A DNA stretch of 64,000 bases. It comes from Streptomyces sp. CB01201. Its GTDB lineage: Bacteria > Actinomycetota > Actinomycetes > Streptomycetales > Streptomycetaceae. The first letter of the stretch is position 1, and every line of letters begins with the position of its first letter. The notes below the pieces were generated by a model. It was given only the letters and a program-made list of their open reading frames with translations. It was not told where the DNA came from and did no database searches. The position numbers and the translations under genes were made by a program. Below, in pieces: positions 24,821 through 32,780 of the stretch. The stretch covers positions 1 through 64,000 of the forward strand of contig NZ_NNBJ01000031.1 of the NCBI RefSeq assembly GCF_002803085.1, given 5' to 3'.

Positions 24821-26239
24821 ATGGTTCTGAACACCCTGCGCAACCTGCGCAGCGCACGGCACGCCGTCGCCCCGCGGGCGCCCCGCCCGGCCGACGGGGA
24901 GGTCCTGCTCGAAACCGTCGGCCTGACCAAGGCGTACGCGGGCGCCGACGGCGAGCTGCCCGTACTCGGCGGCATCGACCTCCAGGTGCGGGCCGGCGAG
25001 GTCGTCGCGCTGCTCGGCAAGTCGGGATCCGGCAAGTCGACGCTGCTGCGCTGTCTGGCCGGGCTCGTACCGCCCAGCTCTGGCGCTGTGTCGTACCGGG
25101 GCACCCCGCTGACCGGCGCCAACCCGGGCACCGCCATGGTGTTCCAGACCTTCGCGCTGCTGCCCTGGCTGACCGTGCTGCAAAACGTCGAACTGGGCCT
25201 GGAGGCACGGGGCGTACCGGCGGACGCGCGGTCGCGGGCGGCCCGCCAGGCGATCGACCTGATCGGCCTCGACGGCTTCGAGTCCGCCTATCCCAAGGAG
25301 CTGTCGGGCGGCATGCGCCAGCGCGTCGGCTTCGCGCGGGCCCTCGTCGTCGAGCCGGACGTCCTGATGATGGACGAGCCGTTCTCCGCGCTCGACGTGC
25401 TGACCGCGGAGAACCTGCGCGGCGAGCTGATGGAGCTGTGGGAGTCGGGCCAGTTCCCGACCCGGGCGATCGTCCTGGTGACCCACAACATCGAGGAGGC
25501 GGTCCTGATGGCCGACCGGATCGTGGTGCTCGGCTCCCGGCCCTACGGCACGATCCGCGAGACGTTCGAGGTGGGTCTGGAGCGGCCGCGCGACCGTGAC
25601 GCGCCCGCGTTCGAGGAGCTCATCGACCGGGTCTACCGCACGATGACGGGCCGTGTGAAGGAGACCCACGGGTCGGGTCCCAGCCCGGTCCGGGCCGGTC
25701 AGACCCCGCTTCCGGGCCGCGCCGAGGGCATCGAGCCCGACCGGCGCACCCCCGCGAACAGCCCGCTGCCCGGCGCGAGCGTGGACGGCCTGTCGGGCCT
25801 GGCCGAGATGGTCGCCCACCGCGGCGGCAGCTGCGACCTCGCGGACCTCGCCGACGATCTGGGTCTGGAGATCGACGACGTACTGCCGCTGGTCGACGCC
25901 CTGGAGCTGCTCGGCTTCGCGGTCGTCACCGGTGACGACCTGGTCCTGACCGACCGGGGCACCACGTTCGCGGGCGCGGACGTGCGCCGGTCCAAGGAGA
26001 TCTTCGCGGCGGCGGCGGTGGACGCGCCGCTGGTCCGCCTGATCACCACCAGCCTGCGCCAGAACCCCGAGGCCGCCCTGCGGGCCGGCTTCTTCCGGGA
26101 CGTGCTGGCCCACCACTACACGAGCGAACAGGTCACCCAGCAGTTGGAGACCGCGACGGACTGGGGCCGTTACGCCGAGCTGTTCGGGTACGACGCGGAG
26201 CGCGAGGAGTACCGGCTGGACGAGGGCGCCGCGGCGTAG
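24821..26239 (+). CDS. ABC transporter ATP-binding protein with C-terminal AAA-associated domain
   Basis: A 472-residue protein. Residues 30-270 are an ABC ATPase: Walker A GKSGSGKSTLL, Q-loop MVFQTFALLPWL, signature LSGGMRQRVGFARAL, Walker B VLMMDEPFSALD and H-loop VTHNIEEA. After a linker of about 40 residues rich in Gly and Pro comes a second domain (about 330-465; MVAHRGGSCDLADLADDL, LVDALELLGFAVV, FFRDVLAHHYTSEQV) that matches the AAA-associated C-terminal family (PF09821), which looks like a winged-helix regulatory domain. It sits 26 bases after the double permease gene, and the two probably form a complete importer or exporter without a binding protein. The function of the tail is unknown. 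Confidence 0.88.
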   Translation: MVLNTLRNLRSARHAVAPRAPRPADGEVLLETVGLTKAYAGADGELPVLGGIDLQVRAGEVVALLGKSGSGKSTLLRCLAGLVPPSSGAVSYRGTPLTGANPGTAMVFQTFALLPWLTVLQNVELGLEARGVPADARSRAARQAIDLIGLDGFESAYPKELSGGMRQRVGFARALVVEPDVLMMDEPFSALDVLTAENLRGELMELWESGQFPTRAIVLVTHNIEEAVLMADRIVVLGSRPYGTIRETFEVGLERPRDRDAPAFEELIDRVYRTMTGRVKETHGSGPSPVRAGQTPLPGRAEGIEPDRRTPANSPLPGASVDGLSGLAEMVAHRGGSCDLADLADDLGLEIDDVLPLVDALELLGFAVVTGDDLVLTDRGTTFAGADVRRSKEIFAAAAVDAPLVRLITTSLRQNPEAALRAGFFRDVLAHHYTSEQVTQQLETATDWGRYAELFGYDAEREEYRLDEGAAA

Positions 26240-26370
26240 CCCCGCCCGGGCCGGCGCTCCCGGTTCCGCGCCCTTCCCACGCCCCGGGTCGGGCCCGGGA
26301 CCCCGGGACGGGGCCGCCCTGCGGGCCTGCGCACGGGAAGCCCTCCGTCTGCGGCCCGATGTTCCCGCTC

Positions 26371-26390
26371 GCGCAGTTCCCCGCGCCCCT
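26371..26390 (+). repeat. Interspersed GC-rich element, copy 2
   Basis: GCGCAGTTCCCCGCGCCCCT lies just upstream of the arsR-like gene. With the inverted copy at 26881-26900 it brackets that gene. Confidence 0.7.
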
Positions 26391-26427
26391 CGAAGCATCG
26401 CGCGGTACCCCGTGCCCCCGTTACGCT

Positions 26428-26447
26428 ATTTGCATGGGAGCGCAAAT
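26428..26447. promoter_or_regulatory. ArsR-type operator, copy 2 (over the regulator's own start)
   Basis: ATTTGC (26428-26433), eight bases and GCAAAT (26442-26447) form a perfect 6-8-6 dyad. TACGCT at 26422-26427 is a plausible -10, which would put transcription start at or next to the ATG at 26434, so the mRNA could be leaderless and the operator would cover both start site and start codon. The dyad matches the one in front of the ABC operon in sequence and spacing. Confidence 0.7.
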
Positions 26448-26838
26448 GGACAGCTGGGACGCGGAGCGGGCCGACCGGGCGGTGGCCGTACTGAAGGCGG
26501 TGGCCGACCCCTCGCGGTACCGCCTGCTGTGGGCGCTCGGCGGGGCCGAACTGCCGGTGAGCGCGCTCGCGGAAATCCTGGGCGCGCATGTCGCAGCGAC
26601 CTCGCAGCATCTGGCCAAGCTGCGCGCCGCAGGGCTCGTCACCTCGCGGCGCGAGGGCACGCGGATCTACTACCGCGCCGCCCACCCGGGAGTGCGGGGG
26701 CTCCTTGAGGAGGCGTCCGTGGTGGCCCTCGCGGTGTCGCCCGAGGCAACCGCGTCCGGCGCCCCCGCCCCGACGGGCGAGACCGTCCCGGCCCGGGCCA
26801 CCCGCCGGGCCGGAGCCCCGCGCCCGGTCACCGAATAG
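26434..26838 (+). CDS. ArsR-family winged-helix regulator
   Basis: A 134-residue protein with an ArsR/SmtB fold: AVLKAVADPSRYRLLWALGG, then the recognition region AEILGAHVAATSQHLAKLRA and the wing VTSRREGTRIYYRAA. It contains no cysteine, so it cannot use the alpha-3 thiolate site of ArsR/CadC; the alpha-5 metal site of SmtB is at best partial (one His in AAHPGVRGLLEEA). The C-terminal 35 residues are low-complexity Ala/Pro. It may sense a metal in a new way, or something else. The start is ATG 26434 or 26446, both within the operator dyad. It lies about 195 bases after the ABC operon and shares an operator with it, so autoregulation plus control of the transporter is the likely circuit. Confidence 0.85.
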   Translation: MGAQMDSWDAERADRAVAVLKAVADPSRYRLLWALGGAELPVSALAEILGAHVAATSQHLAKLRAAGLVTSRREGTRIYYRAAHPGVRGLLEEASVVALAVSPEATASGAPAPTGETVPARATRRAGAPRPVTE

Positions 26839-26880
26839 CGGCCCGCCCGGCGTGCGCTGCCGGGCGGCCGGGGTGTCTTG

Positions 26881-26900
26881 AGGGGTGCGGGGAACCGCGC
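26881..26900 (-). repeat. Interspersed GC-rich element, copy 3 (inverted)
   Basis: AGGGGTGCGGGGAACCGCGC is the reverse complement of copy 2 with two mismatches. It lies just after the arsR-like gene. Confidence 0.65.
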
Positions 26901-27099
26901 GAACGGCCGGGATCCGGTCCGCAGGGCGGACGTTTCCCCGGGCGCCCCGGATGCCACCCCGCACGGACGTGTCCCGGGCGCGCCCGGCACGGCCCGAGCG
27001 ACGTGTACGGGGCGCGCCCGTGGTGGCCCCGCGCCCCGCCCGGCGGACGTGTCCGATTCGTTCAAGACCCGTGCCCGGCGCGCTGCCTACGGTGGGGCC

Positions 27100-27492
27100 A
27101 TGACTCCACGACTCGACGCCATCGGCCTGGTAGTGGCCGACATGGCCGCATCGCTCGCCTTCTACCGCCGCCTCGGCCTGGACCTCCCGGCCGACGCGGA
27201 CACCCAGCCGCATGTGGAGTGCACGCTCCCCGGCGGCACCCGGGTCCTGTGGGACACCGAGGACACCGTCCGCTCCTTCGACCCGGGCTGGAAGCGGCCC
27301 GAGGGCGGTGGCCGCGCCGGGCTCGCCTTCGCCTGCGCATCGCCCGCCGAGGTCGACGCGACGTACGAGGCGCTGACCGCCGCCGGTCACCACGGGCACC
27401 TCAAGCCCTGGGACGCCTTCTGGGGCCAGCGCTATGCGACCGTCCACGACCCGGACGGCACGGAGGTGTCGCTGTTCGCCGCCTCCGTGTAG
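27100..27492 (+). CDS. VOC-family (glyoxalase-like) protein
   Basis: A 130-residue protein with the beta-alpha-beta-beta-beta VOC fold in two halves: LDAIGLVVADMAASLAFYRRL at the start and ATVHDPDGTEVSLFAAS at the end, with WGQRYATVHDPDG as the usual late metal-side strand. VOC proteins include glyoxalases, extradiol dioxygenases and antibiotic-binding proteins. The substrate cannot be inferred. The gene ends 61 bases inside the 3' end of the convergent AraC gene, an antisense overlap that could link their expression. ATG 27100 follows GGTGGGGCC. Confidence 0.85.
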   Translation: MTPRLDAIGLVVADMAASLAFYRRLGLDLPADADTQPHVECTLPGGTRVLWDTEDTVRSFDPGWKRPEGGGRAGLAFACASPAEVDATYEALTAAGHHGHLKPWDAFWGQRYATVHDPDGTEVSLFAASV

Positions 27493-28154
27493 GCGGTCAG
27501 TGTCATCCCGGCGAGCGCGCGCATCTCGCGCGCCAGGTGCGCCTGGTCGGCGCAGCCGGCGGCGAGCGCGGCCTCCGCGTACGGCACGCCCCGCGTCACC
27601 AGCGCGAGGGCGCGCCGCAGCCGCAGGATGCGGGCCAGCGTCTTGGGCCCGTAGCCGAAGGCGTCCAGGCAGCGCCGGTGCAGTTGACGGGCGCCGAGGC
27701 CGGTCTCGGCGGCGGTGGCCCGCACGCTCCACCCCGCGGCGAGGCGGGCCGAGACCACCCGCGTCAGCGGGTCCGGCGGCGGTGCCTTCGCGAGGGCCAC
27801 CGCTTCGAGGGCTGCGGCGGGAGCCGTCGCGTCCCCGATGCGCAGGGCGAGCGAACGCACCTCGGCGCCCGGCCAGAGCGCGTCGAGCGGGACCCTGGTG
27901 TCCCGCAGTTCGTGGGCCGGGACACCGAGGACCGCGGGCGCGGCGCCGGGGGCGAACCGGATCGCGGCGTACCGCGTGCCGGGGGCCGCGTCGGGGACGT
28001 ACGCACGGGTGTCGGGGCCCGCGACCAGGAGGCGGCCCTCGCACCAGAGCAGGTCCATGCAGCCGTCGGGCAGCACGGGCCGGGGTGCGCCACCGTCCAC
28101 GGTCCGGGTCCAGACGACGGCGCCGGACAGCCGTGACGGCCGCTCTCGATACAT
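27432..28154 (-). CDS. AraC-family transcriptional regulator
   Basis: A 240-residue protein. The C-terminal AraC helix-turn-helix region spans about 140-225: ARQLHRRCLDAFGYGPKTLA, RILRLRRALALV, then AEAALAAGCADQAHLARE with the second helix pair. The N-terminal part (about 1-110: LPDGCMDLLWCEGRLLVAGP, RYAAIRFAPGAAP) is the cupin-like domain known as DUF6597. Relatives control small local targets. It converges on the VOC gene with a 61-base overlap, and VOC-AraC pairs of this kind are often coinherited, suggesting a small-molecule response. ATG 28154. Confidence 0.88.
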   Translation of the reverse strand: MYRERPSRLSGAVVWTRTVDGGAPRPVLPDGCMDLLWCEGRLLVAGPDTRAYVPDAAPGTRYAAIRFAPGAAPAVLGVPAHELRDTRVPLDALWPGAEVRSLALRIGDATAPAAALEAVALAKAPPPDPLTRVVSARLAAGWSVRATAAETGLGARQLHRRCLDAFGYGPKTLARILRLRRALALVTRGVPYAEAALAAGCADQAHLAREMRALAGMTLTAYTEAANSDTSVPSGSWTVA

Positions 28155-28180
28155 GCTTCGATGCTAGTCCCGCAGCCTCG

Positions 28181-28260
28181 GCGGACCGCCGGTCAACGGT
28201 GCGGACCGCCCGTCACCCATGCAGCCCGCACGTCAGCCGCGCGGACCGCCCGTCAGTCCT
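28181..28260. repeat. Degenerate 20-bp tandem repeat, four units, covering a stop codon
   Basis: Units begin at 28181, 28201, 28221 and 28241. The first, second and fourth share GCGGACCGCC followed by (C/G)GTCA; the third has diverged. The TGA of the BrkB-like gene (28253-28255 on the minus strand) lies in the fourth unit, and each other unit carries the same TGA in its equivalent position. Confidence 0.8.
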
Positions 28261-29458
28261 GGTCGCGCGGGGACTTCTCGTGGCCGCGCGGGGGCTTCTC
28301 CGGCGACTTGCCCGAGGGCTTCTCCTCGTGCTTGCGCACGGTGTGCAGACGGGACTTGACGTCCTCGGGGGGCAGGAACTTCGACCAGCGTTCGGGGAAT
28401 TCGGACGGCATGCCCGGGTCGCCCGCCTCGTCCCCGTCCTCCGTGCCGTCGAAGAGCATGGCCTGCATCGGCTGGGAGCGGGCCACGATCTCGGCGGCCT
28501 GCGCGGCCTTGACCCGCTCGCCCGCCTCGCGGGCCGCGGCCGTGGCGACCGAGGGCCACACCCGGTCGATCGCGGCGTTGACGGCCGCGCCGACCAGCAC
28601 CGCGAACGCCGAGATGCCGATCCAGAGCAGCACCGCGATGGGGGCCGCGAGCGAGCCGTAGATGGTGGGGCCCTCCACCGTGCTGGTCAGGTAGATCCGC
28701 AGCAGGAACGAGCCGAGCACCCACATCGCCAGGGCCACCAGCGCGCCCGGCACGTCCTCGATCCACGGCGAGCGGACCGGCACCGAGACGTGGAAGAGGG
28801 TGGTGAGGAAGGCGATGGACAGCAGGATCATGGTCGGCCAGTACAGGAAGCTGATCACGTCCGTGCCCCACGGGATCCACTCCACCACCCGGTCCGGGCC
28901 GACCACCGCGAGCGGCAGCACGACCGCGCCGATCAGCAGCGCCACGACGTAGAGGACCAGCGAGAGCGCCCGGGTCTTCACGATGCCGCGGTGCCCGTCG
29001 AGCCCGTACATCACGGTGATGGTGTCGATGAAGACGTTGACGGCGCGCGAGCCCGACCACAGCGCGATGGCGAAGCCGATCGAGACGATTTCCGGGCGTT
29101 TGCCCTTGGTGACGTCGTCGAGGAGCGGCTGCGCGAACTCGTGCACCCCGCGGTCGGACAGCACGGTTCCGGCCGCGTTCAGGATGTTCTGCTCGATGCT
29201 GGCGACGGTGTGGGTACTGGTCCAGCCGTCCACGTAGCCGAGCAGCGCGATGACACTGAGCAGCAGCGGAGGCAGCGAGAGCAGCGTGAAGAACGCGGCC
29301 TCGGCGGCCAGGCCCAGGATGCGGTACTCCACACAGGAGTTGACCGTGTCCTTGAGGAGCAGCCAGCCCAATTGCCGCTTGGAGACGTTGCGGTAGAGGA
29401 CGCGGGCCCGATGAAGGCGGCCGGATGTCCGCTCGGGTGTTTCATTTGCTGGCTGCAC
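28253..29458 (-). CDS. YihY/BrkB-family inner membrane protein
   Basis: A 401-residue membrane protein with six hydrophobic segments between about 40 and 290. Family signatures include LGLAAEAAFFTLLSLPPLLL near the start, ALWSGSRAVNVFIDTI in the middle, and APIAVLLWIGISAFAVLVGA near the end. The last 100 residues are hydrophilic and rich in Lys, Glu and Pro (EEKPSGKSPEKPPRGHEKSP), an extension typical of Streptomyces members. The function of the family is unsettled; despite old names it is not RNase BN. The start is GTG 29458, only 17 bases from the divergent AidB-like gene, so promoters must overlap with coding sequence or the mRNAs be leaderless. Confidence 0.88.
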   Translation of the reverse strand: MQPANETPERTSGRLHRARVLYRNVSKRQLGWLLLKDTVNSCVEYRILGLAAEAAFFTLLSLPPLLLSVIALLGYVDGWTSTHTVASIEQNILNAAGTVLSDRGVHEFAQPLLDDVTKGKRPEIVSIGFAIALWSGSRAVNVFIDTITVMYGLDGHRGIVKTRALSLVLYVVALLIGAVVLPLAVVGPDRVVEWIPWGTDVISFLYWPTMILLSIAFLTTLFHVSVPVRSPWIEDVPGALVALAMWVLGSFLLRIYLTSTVEGPTIYGSLAAPIAVLLWIGISAFAVLVGAAVNAAIDRVWPSVATAAAREAGERVKAAQAAEIVARSQPMQAMLFDGTEDGDEAGDPGMPSEFPERWSKFLPPEDVKSRLHTVRKHEEKPSGKSPEKPPRGHEKSPRDQD

Positions 29459-29475
29459 GTCCTTACCGTATCGGC

Positions 29476-31122
29476 ATGGCAGCCACCACCCACACAGTGA
29501 CCAACCAGGCTCCGCCCCTGGTCGGGTACGACGTCTTCACCGCCGACCGGGCCCTTGGCGAGGCCGTCGAGCGGCACGTAGCGCCGGAGCTCCTCGACGG
29601 CGTCCAGGAGGAGCTGGCGGTCCTCGGACGGTCGGCGGGATCGGCCCAGGCGCAGGAGTGGGGTGTGCTGGCGAACGAGAACCCGCCGAAGCTGCACACC
29701 CACGACCGCTACGGCAACCGGATCGACGAGGTCGAGTTCCATCCGAGTTGGCACCGGCTGCTCGGCAAGGCCGTGTCCTCGGGCCTCACCGACGCCTGGG
29801 GGCGGCCCGCCGGGCATGTCCGCCGGGCCGCCGGGTTCCTGGTGTGGACGCAGGCGGAGGGCGGGCACGGCTGCCCGGTCTCCATGACGCACGCGGCCGT
29901 CCCCGCGCTGCGCACCGACCCGGCGCTGGCCGCCGAGTGGGAGCCGCGGCTCACCTCGCACGTGTACGAACAGGGGCTGCGGCCCGCCGCCGAGAAGGGC
30001 GGTGTCCTGTTCGGCATGGGGATGACGGAGAAGCAGGGCGGCAGCGACGTACGGGCCAACACCACGTCCGCGGCCCCGCTCGGTGCGGACGGCGAGTACG
30101 TCCTGACCGGGCACAAGTGGTTCTGCTCGGCGCCGATGAGCGACGGGTTCCTGGTGCTCGCCCAAGCATCCCCTTCCAAGAAGGACAGCCTCACCTGCTT
30201 CCTGGTGCCGCGCGTGCTGGCCGACGGCACCCGCAACGCGTTCGCGATCCAGCGGCTCAAGGACAAGCTGGGCAACAAGTCGAACGCCTCCAGCGAGGTC
30301 GAGTTCGACGGGACGTGGGCGCGCCGGGTCGGCGAGGAGGGCCGCGGGGTGCGCACCATCATCGAGATGGTGGCCGCGACCCGTCTCGACTGCGTCATCG
30401 GCTCGGCCGCGCTCATGCGGCAGGCCGTGACCCAGGCGGTCCACCACGCCGCGTACCGCAGCGCGTTCGGCGGGGTGCTCATCGAGAAGCCGCTGATGCG
30501 CAACGTGCTGGCCGATCTGGCCCTGGAGTCGGAGGCCGCGACCACGCTCGCGCTGCGGCTCGCAGCCGCCTACGACGCCGACGCCGAAGAGGAGCGGGCG
30601 TTCCTGCGGCTCGCGGTGCCGGCCGCCAAGTACTGGGTCACCAAGCGGTGTACGCCAGTGGCGGGCGAGGCGCTCGAATGCCTCGGCGGCAACGGCTACG
30701 TCGAGGAGTCCGGGATGCCGCGGCTGCTGCGGGAGGCGCCGCTGAACTCGATCTGGGAGGGCTCGGGCAACGTCCAGGCCCTGGACGTGCTGCGGGCCCT
30801 CCAGCGCGAACCACAGGCCATCAACGCCTTCCTCCAGGAGGTCGGCAGGGCGCGCGGCGCGGACCACCGCCTCGACGGGGCGATCAAGGACCTGCTGACC
30901 GAACTCGCGGATCTGGACGGCATCGAGGGGCGGGCCCGGCGTCTGGTGGAGCGGATGGCCCTCGTGCTCCAGGGCTCGCTGCTCGTGCGCTGGGCACCGC
31001 CCGCGGTGGCGGACGCCTTCTGCGCCTCACGGCTCGGCGGCGACTGGGGGGCGGCGTTCGGGACGCTGCCGCACTCCCTGGACCTGGCGTCCGTGGTGGA
31101 GCGGGCTCGCGTCGAGATGTGA
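29476..31122 (+). CDS. AidB-like acyl-CoA dehydrogenase family protein
   Basis: A 548-residue flavoprotein of the acyl-CoA dehydrogenase superfamily, longer than the usual 380-400 residues, with the architecture of AidB-type proteins. An N-terminal extension (about 1-110) contains GVLANENPPKLHTHDRYGNR, seen in AidB relatives. The FAD-binding core shows GMGMTEKQGGSDVRANTTSA and LTGHKWFCSAPMSDGFLVLA, and the C-terminal helical part has CLGGNGYVEESGMPRLLREA. AidB protects DNA during alkylation stress in E. coli, while other members are true acyl-CoA oxidoreductases; the role here is open. A second alkylation-related gene (Ada-AlkA) lies 8.6 kb away but is not linked. ATG 29476 is 17 bases from the divergent BrkB-like start. 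Confidence 0.88.
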   Translation: MAATTHTVTNQAPPLVGYDVFTADRALGEAVERHVAPELLDGVQEELAVLGRSAGSAQAQEWGVLANENPPKLHTHDRYGNRIDEVEFHPSWHRLLGKAVSSGLTDAWGRPAGHVRRAAGFLVWTQAEGGHGCPVSMTHAAVPALRTDPALAAEWEPRLTSHVYEQGLRPAAEKGGVLFGMGMTEKQGGSDVRANTTSAAPLGADGEYVLTGHKWFCSAPMSDGFLVLAQASPSKKDSLTCFLVPRVLADGTRNAFAIQRLKDKLGNKSNASSEVEFDGTWARRVGEEGRGVRTIIEMVAATRLDCVIGSAALMRQAVTQAVHHAAYRSAFGGVLIEKPLMRNVLADLALESEAATTLALRLAAAYDADAEEERAFLRLAVPAAKYWVTKRCTPVAGEALECLGGNGYVEESGMPRLLREAPLNSIWEGSGNVQALDVLRALQREPQAINAFLQEVGRARGADHRLDGAIKDLLTELADLDGIEGRARRLVERMALVLQGSLLVRWAPPAVADAFCASRLGGDWGAAFGTLPHSLDLASVVERARVEM

Positions 31123-31169
31123 GCGGTGCCCGGGGCGCGGCCGAAAAGCGGCGCCCGGGGCGGTCCGTC

Positions 31170-31203
31170 GGGGGTGGTGCTGCGCCGACACGGCACCACC
31201 CCC
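31170..31203 (+). terminator. Strong hairpin after the acyl-CoA dehydrogenase gene
   Basis: GGGGGTGGTGC (31170-31180) pairs perfectly over 11 bp with GCACCACCCCC (31193-31203) across a 12-base loop, 47 bases past the stop codon. It lacks a T-tract, but the perfect stem and position suggest a terminator. Confidence 0.65.
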
Positions 31204-31290
31204 GCACTCTCATGCGTCCGAGGACGGAGCATGACGACCGGACTTCCGGTGCACTGCCACCTTCGTACACACGCACGGCCGTTCGCGAGA

Positions 31291-31308
31291 GTTGCAAAGG
31301 GTTGCAAC
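31291..31308. promoter_or_regulatory. Candidate operator GTTGCAA-N4-TTGCAAC
   Basis: A perfect 7-4-7 inverted repeat lies about 107 bases upstream of the GAF regulator start, in the only sizeable non-coding gap between it and the preceding gene. The AT-richer core stands out from its surroundings. It could be an autoregulatory site. Confidence 0.5.
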
Positions 31309-31414
31309 CATGTGGGGCATATCGCCGCGCGCCGACTACCGGGCGGGCACGATGAATTCAGGACATCCGAGCCCGGCCCCGCCGGGCCGCCGGTGTCGAC
31401 GGCAGGAGGATTCC

Positions 31415-32707
31415 GTGCACACCACCACGCTGGACGTGGCCCGGCTGGCCGCCATGGACGCCCGGGAGGCGACCCGGCTCCTGAAGGGCGTGCGGGCGGC
31501 CGCGCTCGCGGGCCGGAGCTCCACGGTCGCACCGCGCACGGAGATCGGGGAGTCCTGGGGGCGGGTGCTGCGCAGCGGGCTCGATCCGGACGGCGACAAC
31601 CACGCGGGCCTGCTGTCGCTGTCCGACGTCGAACGGCGGCGACAGCACTCGCCGTTGGCGGAGGTCCTGCCCGTCCTGCGGGACGCGCTGGTGTCGGTCG
31701 CGGACGCGGCCCAGCACATCATGGTCGTCTCGGACGCCGAGGGCCGGCTGCTGTGGCGGGAGGGGCACCCGTCCGTCCTGAGGCTCGCCGACGGCCTGGG
31801 GTTCGAGGTCGGCGCCGACTGGAGCGAGAGCGCCGCCGGCACCAACGGCGTGGGCACCCCGCTCGTCACCGGGCGGCCGGTGCAGGTGTTCTCGGCCGAG
31901 CACTTCGTGGCCGCCCATCACACCTGGACCTGCGCGGGCGCACCGATCGTCGACCCGCGCGACGGGCGGCTGCTGGGCGTGGTGGACGTCAGCGGCCCGC
32001 TGAACACCATGCATCCCGCCACGCTCTCCTTCGTGACCTCGGTCGCCCGGCTCGCCGCGGCCGAGCTGCGCGGCCGGCACTTCGCCGCCCTGGAGCGGCT
32101 GCGCACGGTGGCCGCGCCGGTGCTGTGCCGGGTGGGCGGGCGGGCACTCGCCGTCGACGACAACGGCTGGGTCGCCGCGGTCACCGGCATGCCGCCGACC
32201 GACCGGCTGACCCTGCCCAAGTCGCCCCGGGCGGGCCGCGTTTGGCTGCCCTCGCTCGGCATGTGCACCATCGAGCCGCTGCCCGGCGGCCGGCTCGTGC
32301 GGGTCGGCGGCGAGTCGGCCGGGCCCGGCCCGGCCACGGCCCGGCGAGTGGTGCTGGACCTCTCCCGGCCCCGGCGCTGCACGGTGACCGTCTCCGGCGA
32401 CGCGGGCGACTGGACGCAGGAGCTCAGCCCCCGCCACGCCGAGCTGCTCCTCGTGCTCGCCCTGAACCGGGAGGGGCGCAGCGCCGCGCAGCTCGCCCAG
32501 GACATCTTCGAGGACCCGACGCGCACGGTGACCGTACGGGCCGAGATGTCCCGGCTGCGCCGCCGTCTCGCGGAGGTGCTCGCCCACCGCCCGTACCGCT
32601 TCAGCGAGGACGTACGGGTGGAGGTGGTCCGGCCCGACCACCCCGCGGACCTGCTCCCCCACTCCTTGTCCCCGGCGGTCGCGACGGCCCGGGGCCGGCT
32701 GCCCTGA
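31415..32707 (+). CDS. GAF-domain transcriptional regulator with C-terminal winged helix
   Basis: A 430-residue protein. Residues 70-240 form a GAF sensor region (IMVVSDAEGRLLWREG, GAPIVDPRDGRLLGVVDVSG, with ESAAGTNGVGTPL), like that of the AcoR type. The C-terminal part (about 335-410) looks like a winged-helix DNA-binding domain (AQLAQDIFEDPTRTVTVRAE, then MSRLRRRLAEVL) rather than the AAA+ domain of sigma-54 activators, as expected in Streptomyces, which lacks sigma-54. In Streptomyces such proteins often sit next to aldehyde or alcohol dehydrogenase genes they control; none is adjacent here. GTG 31415 follows GGAGGATTCC. The stop codon lies in a perfect 30-bp duplication. Confidence 0.82.
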   Translation: MHTTTLDVARLAAMDAREATRLLKGVRAAALAGRSSTVAPRTEIGESWGRVLRSGLDPDGDNHAGLLSLSDVERRRQHSPLAEVLPVLRDALVSVADAAQHIMVVSDAEGRLLWREGHPSVLRLADGLGFEVGADWSESAAGTNGVGTPLVTGRPVQVFSAEHFVAAHHTWTCAGAPIVDPRDGRLLGVVDVSGPLNTMHPATLSFVTSVARLAAAELRGRHFAALERLRTVAAPVLCRVGGRALAVDDNGWVAAVTGMPPTDRLTLPKSPRAGRVWLPSLGMCTIEPLPGGRLVRVGGESAGPGPATARRVVLDLSRPRRCTVTVSGDAGDWTQELSPRHAELLLVLALNREGRSAAQLAQDIFEDPTRTVTVRAEMSRLRRRLAEVLAHRPYRFSEDVRVEVVRPDHPADLLPHSLSPAVATARGRLP

Positions 32708-32745
32708 CCTGCGTTGGCCCGGGGCCGGCTGCCCTGACCTGCGTT
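32686..32745. repeat. Perfect 30-bp tandem duplication containing a stop codon
   Basis: The 30-base unit starting GGCCCGGGGCCGGCTGCCC occurs twice without mismatch (32686-32715 and 32716-32745). The TGA of the GAF regulator (32705-32707) is inside copy one; copy two restores an identical 3' end in the same frame, 30 bases later. Confidence 0.95.
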
Positions 32746-32780
32746 GGAGGGTTCGGCGGCCGCATGATTGCCTGGCGTCC

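Noticed and set aside
22872..25208. Minus-strand frame of 778 codons opposite the ABC permease
   Set aside because: It is an Asp/Glu/His/Arg-rich shadow of the permease and ATPase genes.
28181..28260. CRISPR array
   Set aside because: Units are 20 bases in direct contact with no spacers of constant length, so it is a plain tandem repeat.
29459..31122. An alkylation-repair cluster linking the AidB-like and Ada-AlkA genes
   Set aside because: The genes are 8.6 kb apart with unrelated genes between, and the AidB-like assignment does not by itself prove a repair role.
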